Source: Chloroflexota bacterium (GTDB lineage Bacteria; Chloroflexota; Dehalococcoidia; CAUJGQ01). Taken from it: DNA of 40,816 bases. The position numbers were made by a program, and so were the translations under genes. Positions within the stretch are counted from its first letter, which is position 1. Every line of letters starts with the position of its first letter. Shown here in pieces: positions 26,907 to 37,404 of the stretch. The notes under the pieces were generated by a model. It was not told where the DNA came from, searched no databases, and saw only the letters and a program-made list of their open reading frames with translations. The DNA is taken from the NCBI GenBank assembly GCA_963170165.1, contig CAUJGQ010000081.1, forward strand, positions 1 to 40,816. Reading direction: 5' to 3'.

Positions 26907-26917
26907 GGCAGTCAGTG

Positions 26918-26944
26918 TTAGCACTCTCGGATATGGAGTGCTAA
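26918..26944. promoter_or_regulatory. CIRCE operator (HrcA site)
   Basis: TTAGCACTC, a 9-bp spacer (TCGGATATG), then GAGTGCTAA: a perfect match to the CIRCE consensus. It lies in the groES 5' untranslated region, 37 bp before the GTG start. HrcA repressor control of heat-shock genes is established for this element. Confidence 0.97.
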
Positions 26945-26981
26945 GATACTGACGAAGCACACGACTCCGCAGGAGGTTCCC

Positions 26982-27290
26982 GTGGTCAGCGCGAAGACCC
27001 AAATCGTTCCGCTCGGCGACCGGCTGGTGGTGAAGAACATGCAGCAGGAAGAGGTGCTCGCCAGCGGCATCGTGATTCCGGACACGGCCAAAGAGAAGCC
27101 GCAGCAGGCCGAAGTGGTTGCGGTCGGGCCGGGCCGGTGGGACGAGGACGGCGAGAAGCGGATCCCGATGGAGCTGGCCGTAGGCGACATCATCGTCTAC
27201 GCCAAGTACTCCGGTAACGAGATCAAGATCGACCAGGAAGAGTACCTGATCCTCTCCGAGAAGGACGTCCTCGCGAAGATCCAGAAGTAG
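26982..27290 (+). CDS. groES: Co-chaperonin GroES
   Basis: The protein has 102 residues from GTG 26982 (AGGAGG 6 nt upstream). It shows standard GroES features: [11 protein letters not shown], the mobile loop [65 protein letters not shown]. It caps the GroEL ring. It is slightly extended at the N-terminus (MVSAKTQI). It is the first gene of the CIRCE-controlled operon, 93 bp before groEL. Confidence 0.97.
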   Translation: MVSAKTQIVPLGDRLVVKNMQQEEVLASGIVIPDTAKEKPQQAEVVAVGPGRWDEDGEKRIPMELAVGDIIVYAKYSGNEIKIDQEEYLILSEKDVLAKIQK

Positions 27291-29000
<1,710 letters not shown>

Positions 29001-29021
29001 CCGCTGCTGGTGCGACGCATG

Positions 29022-29057
29022 ACGGCCCCCTCGTCCTCCGCGGGCAAGGGGGCCCGT
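29022..29057 (+). terminator. Terminator after groEL
   Basis: GGCCCCCT (29024-29031) pairs with AGGGGGCC (29047-29054), with one bulge allowing the stem to extend to ACG/CGT. It is followed by a short T-containing tail (CGTTCATT). It lies 23 bp after the stop. Confidence 0.65.
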
Positions 29058-29106
29058 TCATTGCGCGGCCCCGCTCCTGCCGCACCGCCCAGCCCAAGGC
29101 CGTCTC

Positions 29107-29820
29107 ATGCCCGCGATTCGCTGCATCATCTATGACGTCGGCGGCACCCTGCTGCGCCCTGCCCCCACGGTGGAGCAGATTGCGGCCTTTGTGCGTGAGG
29201 CGGCGGGGCACGATGTCGCGCATGAGCGGCTAGCAGCGGCGATGCCGGACCTGCGGCACTTCCTGTCGCTGCACGATCAGCCGTTCGGCTCGCTGTGGGC
29301 GTCAGCGCACAAGCTCGAGCATGCCTGGCAGAGCTACTACGCCACCGCGCTGCGCGCGGCCGGTGTCGAGGCGGCGTGGGAGGAGCTGCTTGCCGCCGGC
29401 GCCCGCATCGATGCATGGTACATGCACCCCGATCGGTGGGAGGTGTTTGCCGATGTCGTGCCGGTGCTGGAGGAAGCGCACCGGCGCGGCCTGCAGCAGG
29501 GCATCATCTCCGATTGGGGGCCAGACCTGCTGCCGCTGCTGCATCAGCTAGACCTGACCCGGCGGCTGGACTTCGTCATCGCCTCGGCCGTGACGGGCTA
29601 CGCCAAGCCCAGCGCCGAGATCTTCCGGCACGCGCTGGCCCGCGCCCAGCTGCCGCCGGAGCAGTGCCTGTATGTGGGCGATACCTATGTGCAGGACGTG
29701 CTCGGCGCCCGGGCGGCGGGGCTCCATCCGGTGTTGATCGACCGCGAGGGCCACGCGCCGCCGCTGGACTGCGACGTCGTCCGCAGCCTGGACGAGCTGT
29801 TCACGCTGCTCGGCGGGTGA
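29107..29820 (+). CDS. HAD family hydrolase
   Basis: The protein has 237 residues. Motif I is IIYDVGGTLL (nucleophile Asp at about 10; the second Asp of DxDGT is Gly). Cap-domain helices follow, then motif II GIISDWG, motif III YAKPSAEIF (Lys) and motif IV YVGDTYVQDVLGARAAG. It ends in HPVLIDREG, as in the REG-2/HDHD3-like branch. Family members are mostly phosphatases; loss of the second Asp (general acid/base) is seen in this branch and makes phosphatase activity uncertain. It follows the groEL terminator and ends convergent to the M16 peptidase. Confidence 0.85.
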   Translation: MPAIRCIIYDVGGTLLRPAPTVEQIAAFVREAAGHDVAHERLAAAMPDLRHFLSLHDQPFGSLWASAHKLEHAWQSYYATALRAAGVEAAWEELLAAGARIDAWYMHPDRWEVFADVVPVLEEAHRRGLQQGIISDWGPDLLPLLHQLDLTRRLDFVIASAVTGYAKPSAEIFRHALARAQLPPEQCLYVGDTYVQDVLGARAAGLHPVLIDREGHAPPLDCDVVRSLDELFTLLGG

Positions 29821-29888
29821 ACGAGCGCCGGTGGCTCGCGCTGCTCTCGCTCGGTGAGGTATGGGGTTGCAGGCGTATCCCGACCGCT

Positions 29889-29916
29889 CCCCCTCGCCCG
29901 CTTGCGGTAGCGGGGG
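29889..29916. terminator. Possible bidirectional terminator between convergent genes
   Basis: A compound dyad CCCCC (29889-29893) / GGGGG (29912-29916) encloses an inner CCGC-TT-GCGG (29898-29907). It lies between the HAD hydrolase and M16 peptidase stop codons. There is no T-tract on either strand. Confidence 0.4.
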
Positions 29917-29921
29917 CCGGG

Positions 29922-31184
29922 CTACAGCGACAGGAGCGGCACGAACCGCTTGTCCGAGCGGAAGGGGCCAACGATACCCATCGCCAGCCGCTCCGTGCGG
30001 AACAGATCGACCGCGACGCGCTTGAGGTCGGCGACGGTGACCGCCTCCACGCACTCGACTACCTCATCGACCGTACGCACCCGGCCGGTCAGCAGCTCCT
30101 GCACACCCAGCCAGCCGGAGACACTGCGCGTGTCCTCCATGCGCAGCAGCAGCCGTCCCTTCGTCAGCTCCTTGGCCTTGCGCAGCTCCTCCTCCGGGAT
30201 GCCGGCGCGGGTGGCGGCTAGTTGTTCGAGGATGGCGGTAATCGCCTCCGGCGCGCGGTGCGGATCGACACCGGCGTACACAGAGAAGGCGCCCGTATCG
30301 AGGAAGTGGCTGGTGTAGGAGTGGATGTCATAACACAGGGAGCGGCGCTCGCGCAGCTCCATGAACAGCCGGCTGCTCATGCCCTCCCCCAGGACGGCGG
30401 AGAGCAGGTCAACGGCGTAGCGGTCGGGGTGCTGGTTGGGTACGCCGCGCACGGCCAGGGAGATATGCGCCTGCTCGGTCTTCTTGTTGTGGATCTTCAC
30501 CGGGACCGGCGCGGGGGTGTCGATTGCCGGATGCCAGGCAGCCGGCCGGCCGAGCTTCCATTCCTCCAGCGCCAGCCGGGTGAGCGCCACCACCTCGGCA
30601 TGTTCAACCGCGCCCGCTACAGACAGCACGATGTTGTTGGGCGTGTACTGCTGGCGGAAGTAGCGGTCAATCGCCCCTGCCTCCAGCGCGGAGACGCTCT
30701 CGGCAGTCCCGCCGACATCCCAGCCCAGCGGCTGGTCTGGCCACAACACCGAGTCCAGCAGCAGATCGGCCTGCTGTGCCGGCGAGTCGGCGACCATCGC
30801 CAGCTCCTCGATGATGACCTTGCGCTCCTTCTCCAGCTCGGTCTGGTCCATGATCGGAAACCGCAGCATATCCACCAGCAGGTCCAGCGCAAGGGTGAAA
30901 TGCGGCCGGGCGACCTTCACGTAATAGACGGTCAACTCACGGTCGGTGCCGCCGTTGAGCACGCCGCCCACCCCATCGACCGACTCCGAGATGTCTTTGG
31001 CGGTGGGCCGCTTGCGCGAGCCCTTGAACAGCATGTGCTCGACAAAGTGAGACAGCCCGGCGACGTTGATCGTCTCGTAGCGCGAGCCGGCGCCGACATA
31101 GAAGCTGATGCTCACCGAGCGCGTGTGCGGCATCGGCGCGGTGAGAATGCGCAGTCCGTTGTCGAGCGTCGTTGCTTCGTGCAT
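29922..31184 (-). CDS. M16 family zinc metallopeptidase
   Basis: The protein has 420 residues from ATG 31184; the longer upstream frame crosses the promoter and is rejected. The inverted zinc motif HxxEH is at H46-E49-H50 (LSHFVEHMLFKGS), with the third ligand Glu at about 126-127 (VIIEELAM). The N-terminus LDNGLRILTAPMPHTRSVSISFYVGAGSR and the second domain region (RERRSLCYDIHSYTSHFLDTGAFSVYAG) match the processing peptidase/PqqL-like family of about 420 residues. It degrades or processes peptides; there is no signal peptide, so it is probably cytoplasmic. It is divergent from the penicillin-binding protein. Confidence 0.92.
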   Translation of the reverse strand: MHEATTLDNGLRILTAPMPHTRSVSISFYVGAGSRYETINVAGLSHFVEHMLFKGSRKRPTAKDISESVDGVGGVLNGGTDRELTVYYVKVARPHFTLALDLLVDMLRFPIMDQTELEKERKVIIEELAMVADSPAQQADLLLDSVLWPDQPLGWDVGGTAESVSALEAGAIDRYFRQQYTPNNIVLSVAGAVEHAEVVALTRLALEEWKLGRPAAWHPAIDTPAPVPVKIHNKKTEQAHISLAVRGVPNQHPDRYAVDLLSAVLGEGMSSRLFMELRERRSLCYDIHSYTSHFLDTGAFSVYAGVDPHRAPEAITAILEQLAATRAGIPEEELRKAKELTKGRLLLRMEDTRSVSGWLGVQELLTGRVRTVDEVVECVEAVTVADLKRVAVDLFRTERLAMGIVGPFRSDKRFVPLLSL

Positions 31185-31213
31185 GCGGGCCCCGGTCGTG
31201 TGAGATAGCCGAA

Positions 31214-31238
31214 CGCCCCCTAGCCGGACGAGGGGGCG
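31214..31238. other. Perfect 8-bp dyad in a divergent promoter region
   Basis: CGCCCCCT (31214-31221), a 9-nt loop, then AGGGGGCG (31231-31238). It lies in the 5' leader of the M16 gene (promoter at 31282-31254). It could be an operator or a leader hairpin. Confidence 0.4.
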
Positions 31239-31253
31239 CCGTGCGTGCTCCTG

Positions 31254-31282
31254 ATCGTAGGGGCTACCCGGCACACCGTCAA
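31254..31282 (-). promoter_or_regulatory. Promoter of the M16 peptidase gene
   Basis: On the minus strand, -35 TTGACG (31282-31277), a 17-bp spacer, then -10 TACGAT (31259-31254). The leader would be about 65 nt and contains the 8-bp dyad. Confidence 0.75.
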
Positions 31283-31316
31283 CGAAACCGCTACCCACGG
31301 CCACCGTCCGGCACGC

Positions 31317-31322
31317 TATACT
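31317..31322 (+). promoter_or_regulatory. -10 box (TATACT) for the penicillin-binding protein gene
   Basis: TATACT lies 51 bp upstream of the GTG start at 31374. No good -35 is seen at 16-18 bp. Confidence 0.4.
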
Positions 31323-31373
31323 CGGACTACCTCTCTCCCTCCACACCCGTTCCGCTCTGGAAGGACGTTCGCC

Positions 31374-33476
31374 GTGCTGCGTCTCGCGCTGGGCATCGCC
31401 ATCTGCGTCCTGGTAGTTGCCGGCGGCTGCACCGGCGAGAAGAAGCCGGCCGCCGCCCCGGCGACACCCGGAACGCCGGGGCGCAGCGCCACCGCCGCCG
31501 AGGTGGCGCAGGTGTACTTTGCCGCCTGGCGCGAGGGGCGGTACGCCGAAATGTACGACCTGCTCACCCCGGCGGCGCAGCAGTCCATCGCCAGAGAGCG
31601 GTTCGCGGGACGGTATGCCGGCATCGCCGAAGAGGCGACGGTGCAGGCGGTGGCAATCGAGGCGCGTCCCGCAGACGGTGGCCGGGTGCCGTTCACCGCG
31701 GTGTTCACCACCGGGCTGTGGGGAGAGCTGCGCGACGCCAATACCTTACCGCTCGTGCAGACCGGAGATGGCTGGCGGGTGGAGTGGACGCCGGCGCTGA
31801 TCTTCCACAACCTGACCGGCGCCAACCTGGTACGCACCACCGTCGATATCCCCAAGCGGGGCGCCATCCTGGACCGGACGGGTAAGCCGCTGGCGGTGAC
31901 GGGAGCGGTGCCCACCATCGGCACCTCCAAGAACCTGATCAACGTGCCCCAGTTTGTCTCCGACCGTGAGGGATTCATCCGGTACCTGGCACAACGGCTC
32001 GGCCTGACACCAGAGGAGATCAAGCGCAAGGTTGACGACCCGAAGACCGATGCCGACCTGTTCATCCCCCTCAAGACGCTGCCGGCCAGCACACCAGACA
32101 CCGTGGTGCAAGAGCTGGAGAACACGCCGGGCGTGGTGGTGCAGCGGACGGCGCGCCGGGTTTACCCGAACGGCACGGCCGCAGCCCACGTGATCGGCTA
32201 CATCGCGCCGATCACGGCGGAGCAGCTGGAGAAGCTGAAGGCAGAGGGCTACGGCCCCGATGACCTGGCCGGCGCCGTTGGGCTTGAGGCGACGTATGAA
32301 CGGGAGCTGGCCGGGCAGCGCGGCGCGCGGCTGACCATCATCACGCCGGAGGGCGCCGTCGTCCATGAGCTGGCCAAGCGCCCAGTTCGCCCCGCGCAGG
32401 ATGTCGTGACAACGCTCAGCATCGAGGCGCAGCTCGCGGCCGAGCGGGCGCTCGGCGACCGCACCGGCAGCATGGTGGTGCTCGACCCGCGCGACAACGC
32501 GGTGGTGGCGATGGCCAGCCACCCGACCTTCGACCCGAACCTGTTTGTCGGCGGGCTGGGCGAGCAGGGAGTGAAGCTGCTGAACGACCCGCGCCGGCCG
32601 CTGCTCAACCGTACCGTCAACGCCAGCTATCCGCCTGGCTCGACCTTCAAGGTGATCTCGGGAGCGGCCGGGCTGGAGCGCGGCGGCTACAGCGCCGCAT
32701 CGCGGTTCCCGTGCCCGCCGGTGTGGCGCGGGCTCGGGCCGAACTTCCCGAAGAACAACTGGAACAAGACCGATGAGGGGCAGCTGACCATCGCTGAGGG
32801 ACTGATGCGCTCCTGCAACCCGGTGTTCTATGACATCGCCGTCAAGCTGGACGGCATCGACCCCAACCTCCTGCCGGAGTTTGCCGCCGGATTCGGCTAC
32901 GGCAAGCCCACCGGCATCAACGGCATCGATGAGGACGCGGGCATCAACCCGACGCCGAAGTGGAAGCGCGAGCGGGTGGGTGAGGAGTGGTTCACCGGCG
33001 ATACCGTCAACCTCAGCATCGGCCAGGGCTTCTTGCTAGCGACACCGCTGCAGGTGGCCAACTCCTACAGCGCCATTGCACGAGGTGGGGTGTTGCGCAC
33101 ACCGCTGCTGGTGCGGGAGCTGCGCGAGTCCGGGACGGATCATGTGCTCGCCAGGCATGAGGGAAAAGAGATTGGGCGGCTGCCGGTGTCGCAGGCGACC
33201 CTGGCGGTGATCCGCCAGGGCACGGCGATGGTGACGCAGGACCCACGCGGCACAGCCTACAGCGTGTTTCGCGGCTCGACCATCGACGCGGCGGGCAAGT
33301 CGGGCACGGCCGAGGACCGGGGCGTGCAGAGCCACGCCCTGTTCGCCGCCTACGCCCCGCGCAACGACGCCAAGGGTGTCGCCGTGGTGGTGCTGGACGA
33401 GGGCGAGTCCGGCTCGCTGGAGGCCGGGCCGATGACGCGCCAGGTGCTGGAAGCGTGGCTACGGGTGGCCGGCTGA
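31374..33476 (+). CDS. Penicillin-binding protein (MecA/PBP2a-like transpeptidase lipoprotein)
   Basis: The protein has 700 residues from GTG 31374 (GGAAGGA upstream). An N-terminal signal with lipobox-like VVAGGC (Cys 19) is followed by an Ala/Pro linker, an NTF2-like MecA-N domain (about 40-145, AAEVAQVYFAAWREGRYAEMYDLL), a dimerisation domain (KRGAILDRTGKPLAVTG, GAVGLEATYERELAGQRGARL), and the transpeptidase: SxxK S423-K426 (PPGSTFK), SxN S480-N482 (RSCNPVFYD), KSG K642-G644 (AGKSGTAED). It cross-links peptidoglycan outside the membrane. This domain set is also found in low-affinity PBPs, but drug resistance cannot be inferred. A class B PBP implies a peptidoglycan wall. Confidence 0.93.
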   Translation: MLRLALGIAICVLVVAGGCTGEKKPAAAPATPGTPGRSATAAEVAQVYFAAWREGRYAEMYDLLTPAAQQSIARERFAGRYAGIAEEATVQAVAIEARPADGGRVPFTAVFTTGLWGELRDANTLPLVQTGDGWRVEWTPALIFHNLTGANLVRTTVDIPKRGAILDRTGKPLAVTGAVPTIGTSKNLINVPQFVSDREGFIRYLAQRLGLTPEEIKRKVDDPKTDADLFIPLKTLPASTPDTVVQELENTPGVVVQRTARRVYPNGTAAAHVIGYIAPITAEQLEKLKAEGYGPDDLAGAVGLEATYERELAGQRGARLTIITPEGAVVHELAKRPVRPAQDVVTTLSIEAQLAAERALGDRTGSMVVLDPRDNAVVAMASHPTFDPNLFVGGLGEQGVKLLNDPRRPLLNRTVNASYPPGSTFKVISGAAGLERGGYSAASRFPCPPVWRGLGPNFPKNNWNKTDEGQLTIAEGLMRSCNPVFYDIAVKLDGIDPNLLPEFAAGFGYGKPTGINGIDEDAGINPTPKWKRERVGEEWFTGDTVNLSIGQGFLLATPLQVANSYSAIARGGVLRTPLLVRELRESGTDHVLARHEGKEIGRLPVSQATLAVIRQGTAMVTQDPRGTAYSVFRGSTIDAAGKSGTAEDRGVQSHALFAAYAPRNDAKGVAVVVLDEGESGSLEAGPMTRQVLEAWLRVAG

Positions 33477-33483
33477 TCGTTGC

Positions 33484-33513
33484 TTGACGTAATGACGCTC
33501 GGTTGGCTAGGAT
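33484..33513 (+). promoter_or_regulatory. Upstream promoter of the tRNA genes
   Basis: -35 TTGACG (33484-33489), an 18-bp spacer, then -10 TAGGAT (33508-33513). Confidence 0.5.
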
Positions 33514-33542
33514 GTGGCGGCAGTCACGGCGGCGGTGGGTGT

Positions 33543-33571
33543 TTGAGGTAACCGGCGGGCTGTGGTACAGT
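33543..33571 (+). promoter_or_regulatory. Proximal promoter of the tRNA genes
   Basis: -35 TTGAGG (33543-33548), a 17-bp spacer, then -10 TACAGT (33566-33571) with an extended TG at 33563-33564. The start would fall about 10 bp before the tRNA-Lys. Confidence 0.7.
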
Positions 33572-33587
33572 GCAGCCACGCTGGCAT

Positions 33588-33660
<73 letters not shown>

Positions 33661-33747
33661 CCCATGCACGGTTGAGGGCTGGGGAACCCGAGGCGAGGGC
33701 ACGCGCTGGCGTGCTGGCTGCCGGGGCCTCAGTCCTTCCTGCATCTA

Positions 33748-33829
33748 GGGGAAGTGGCGGAACTGGCAGACGCGCATGACTTAGGATCATGTGCCGCAAG
33801 GCGTAGGAGTTCGAGTCTCCTCTTCCCCA
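33748..33829 (+). tRNA. tRNA-Leu (TAG)
   Basis: A class II tRNA of 82 nt. The acceptor GGGGAAG pairs with CTTCCCC and the anticodon stem is CATGA/TCATG with loop CTTAGGA (anticodon TAG at 33782-33784). There is a variable arm (GTGCCGCAAGGCGT region), a T-arm GGAGTTCGAGTCTCC, and discriminator A. CC follows but the full CCA is not encoded. It is 87 bp after tRNA-Lys and probably cotranscribed with it. Confidence 0.96.
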
Positions 33830-33840
33830 CCGAAAACCTG

Positions 33841-33869
33841 TTGACTGATGTGCGCCGTTAGGGCAGGAT
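33841..33869 (+). promoter_or_regulatory. Promoter of the peptide-transport ATPase operon
   Basis: -35 TTGACT (33841-33846), a 17-bp spacer, then -10 CAGGAT (33864-33869). A leader of about 145 nt follows before the ATG at 34021; GGAGG is present 6-7 nt before the start. Confidence 0.5.
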
Positions 33870-34020
33870 AGCGCGGAACCCACTCCCAAGGGGACGGCTT
33901 GGGGGTGAGCCGCGGGAGACCTGGGACCGCAGCGGGCAAGGAGAGGCCCGGCCCCGGCGGGACCAGCGGATCAGCGCGGCCGTCCACAGCATTGGGGCGG
34001 GATCAGGCGAAGGAGGATCG

Positions 34021-35039
<1,019 letters not shown>

Positions 35040-35043
<4 letters not shown>

Positions 35044-36080
35044 CCACGCAAAGTGAACGCGGCTCCCGCACCGGGGCGGCGGCCAATGCCGAGACTCGGG
35101 CCAAGCCGGGTGAAACCCTCGTCGATGTCAGAAACTTGAAGATGTACTTCCCGGTCACCGCCGGGCTGATCTTCCAGAAGAAGGTCGCCGACGTGAAGGC
35201 CGTGGACGGCGTTGACTTCAACGTCAAGCGTGGCGAAACGCTCGGCCTGGTGGGCGAGTCCGGCTGCGGCAAGTCCACCACCGGCCGCGCCATCCTGCAG
35301 CTCTACCGGCCCACCGCCGGCACCGTCAACTTCGACGGCACCGACCTCACCAAGCTCAAGGGCGGAGACCTGCGCCGCTTCCGCCGCCGCATGCAGATGA
35401 TCTTCCAGGACCCGTACGCCTCCCTCAATCCGCGGATGTCCGTTGGCTCGATCATCGCCGAGCCGCTGGCCATTCACAATCTGGCCAAGGGCAAGGCACG
35501 CAAAGAGCGTGTTCAGGAACTGCTCAGCGTTGTCGGTCTCAACCCCTACTACGCGAACCGCTACCCGCACGAGTTCTCCGGCGGCCAGCGCCAGCGCATC
35601 GGTATCGCCCGCGCCCTCGCCGTCGAGCCGGACTTCATCGTCTGCGACGAGGCGGTATCGGCGCTCGACGTCTCGATTCAGGCACAGATCATCAACCTGC
35701 TCGAGGACCTCCAGGCTAAGTTCGGGCTGACCTACCTGTTCATCGCCCATGACCTGTCCGTCGTCAAGCACATCTCCAACCGCGTGGCGGTGATGTACCT
35801 CGGTCACGTGGTGGAAATGGCGGACCGCAACGCCCTGTACGATAACCCGCTGCATCCGTATACCAAGGCGCTGCTGTCCGCCGTGCCGATTCCCGACCCC
35901 GCCCTGGAAGCCAAGCGCGAGCGCATCATCCTCACCGGCGACGTGCCCAGCCCCTTGCGCCCGCCGCCGGGCTGTGTGTTCCACACCCGCTGCCCGATTG
36001 CCATCGACGAGTGCCGCCAGCGCATTCCCGAGTGGCGTGATGTCGGCGACGACCACTGGGTGGCCTGTCACCGCGTGTAA
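35040..36080 (+). CDS. Peptide ABC transporter ATPase (DppF/OppF type)
   Basis: The protein has 346 residues. Walker A is GESGCGKST, then [15 protein letters not shown], the signature [19 protein letters not shown], Walker [17 protein letters not shown], and [24 protein letters not shown]. The C-terminal motif [15 protein letters not shown] is the DppF/OppF zinc-ribbon-like Cys motif. It forms a heterodimer with DppD to power the permeases. Translationally coupled start. A terminator hairpin follows. Confidence 0.95.
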
Positions 36081-36101
36081 CCGTCGCCCCACCGCCCGAG
36101 C

Positions 36102-36135
36102 AGCGGCCCCTTGCATGACGCGGGGGGCCGCTTCG
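36102..36135 (+). terminator. Terminator after the ATPase operon
   Basis: AGCGGCCCC (36102-36110) pairs with GGGGCCGCT (36124-36132), a 9-bp stem with a 13-nt loop. It is followed by TCGTGTGTT, a weak T-tail. Confidence 0.65.
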
Positions 36136-36175
36136 TGTGTTAATCCAGGGACGGCTGCTCGTGCCGGGAGATGAC

Positions 36176-37354
36176 GTGGCCCTGCCCCCACTCGCGGATC
36201 TTGCCGGCAACGCGCGCCGCCTGGCCGGCCGCCGCCGTGCCCTCCGCGCGCTGGCGTTAGCCCCGCTGGCGCTGCTCGCGGCCTGCCGCCAGCCACTGCG
36301 CATGCCGTTCAACGTGGCGCGCGTGGGCGTGCTGGCGCCGCTCACCGGGGACCGCACCGATGAAGGCCGCGAGATGGCCGCCGCCGTGCGCCTGGCCGTC
36401 GAGGAGTGGAACGGTGTCGGGGGTGTGGCCGGCATCCACCTCGAATTGGTGGAGATGGATGAAACCTGGCCCCGGGCGGCTGCCATCCTTGGCGCCGACC
36501 CCCGCATGTTGCTGGTGGCCGGTGGCACCTCGGCGCTACCGATAGCCGAGCTACTGGCGCAACCCGACCATCCGGCGGCCGTGGTGTTACACCGCACCGC
36601 CAGCGGCCCGCTGCCCGCAGGCGTGGTCGAACTGGCGCCGTCGGTGGCGCAGGTGGCCGAGGTCGCGGCCGCCGCAATCGCCTTCAACTTCGGCCCGGTC
36701 ACTTTGTCGGCCGTCTCATCGGGCAGCGCCGAAGCGGTCGAGCAGGCGCGGGCGTTCCTCTCGTTCGCCCCCGGCCGCGGGCTGATCATCCGCCAGACGC
36801 TGACACTCCAGGCGGTTGAGACCAGCTATACCCAGGCGGCGCTGGCCGTACGCCAGGCCGCCCCCCAGGTGCTGTACGTGGTCGGTCAGGGGATTGATGC
36901 CGGCGCACTGTGGTCGGAGCTGCGCCCGCGGGACGCCCGCGTTCGGCTGGTGCTTGGTCCGGGTGTGCTGGACGAAGGTTTTTATCGGACGGCCGGTGGC
37001 TTCTTCGAGGGCGTGAGCGCCATTGACCTGACGCTGCAACCCGAGGAGGCGCCGGGCGGGCAGCGGTTCGTCGCTGCCTTCGCCGCGCGCTTTGGCCGTG
37101 CGCCGGGGGGCGCCGCTGCCCGCGCGTATGATGCCATCGGGCTTGGAATGGCTGCCATGCGCGCGGCCATCACCGGCTCGGAGCTGCCATCGCGGGCGGC
37201 CGTCCGCCAGGCGCTGACGGCACAGGAGCGGTTCCCCGGCGTGCTGCGCGAGTACCGGCTGCGTGACGGCGCCCCGGCCGGCTGGAAGCTGGCCATCTCC
37301 CGCCTGGAGCGAGACCGGCGGCGGGTGCTGATCGGCGAGCCGGAAATCCCCTGA
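36176..37354 (+). CDS. Type-1 periplasmic binding lipoprotein (branched-chain amino acid ABC type)
   Basis: The protein has 392 residues from GTG 36176 (GGGAG 7 nt upstream; an upstream GTG at 36137 lies inside the terminator region). The signal is basic ([13 protein letters not shown]) and hydrophobic, with lipobox LLAAC (Cys 37). The mature part is a LivJ-like receptor: [60 protein letters not shown] and a second lobe [43 protein letters not shown]. Ligand unknown. It stands alone between two transcription units, with no permease nearby, so it may work with a distant transporter or a sensor. Confidence 0.85.
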   Translation: MALPPLADLAGNARRLAGRRRALRALALAPLALLAACRQPLRMPFNVARVGVLAPLTGDRTDEGREMAAAVRLAVEEWNGVGGVAGIHLELVEMDETWPRAAAILGADPRMLLVAGGTSALPIAELLAQPDHPAAVVLHRTASGPLPAGVVELAPSVAQVAEVAAAAIAFNFGPVTLSAVSSGSAEAVEQARAFLSFAPGRGLIIRQTLTLQAVETSYTQAALAVRQAAPQVLYVVGQGIDAGALWSELRPRDARVRLVLGPGVLDEGFYRTAGGFFEGVSAIDLTLQPEEAPGGQRFVAAFAARFGRAPGGAAARAYDAIGLGMAAMRAAITGSELPSRAAVRQALTAQERFPGVLREYRLRDGAPAGWKLAISRLERDRRRVLIGEPEIP

Positions 37355-37368
37355 AGGAGCGGCCCGGC

Positions 37369-37384
37369 GGGGCACGGCTGCCCC
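37369..37384 (+). terminator. Hairpin after the binding lipoprotein
   Basis: GGGGCA (37369-37374), loop CGGC, TGCCCC (37379-37384), lying 14 bp after the stop. No T-tract is present, and the lepA -10 follows at once, so it may mark the transcript end. Confidence 0.45.
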
Positions 37385-37387
37385 CTG

Positions 37388-37396
37388 TGCTACGAT
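37388..37396 (+). promoter_or_regulatory. Extended -10 (TGCTACGAT) giving a leaderless lepA mRNA
   Basis: TGC plus TACGAT (37391-37396) lies 8 bp before the ATG at 37405, so transcription should start at or within a base or two of the start codon. There is no Shine-Dalgarno between. Confidence 0.6.
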
Positions 37397-37404
37397 GCTT
37401 GCGT

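Noticed and set aside
25575-27002. Longer DUF2851 start reaching 27002
   Set aside because: The extension would be antisense to the groES promoter, CIRCE and groES start, with no homology.
31374-33476. A drug-resistance gene because of the MecA-like domain
   Set aside because: The MecA-N domain is widespread in ordinary class B PBPs of many lineages; nothing in the sequence shows resistance.
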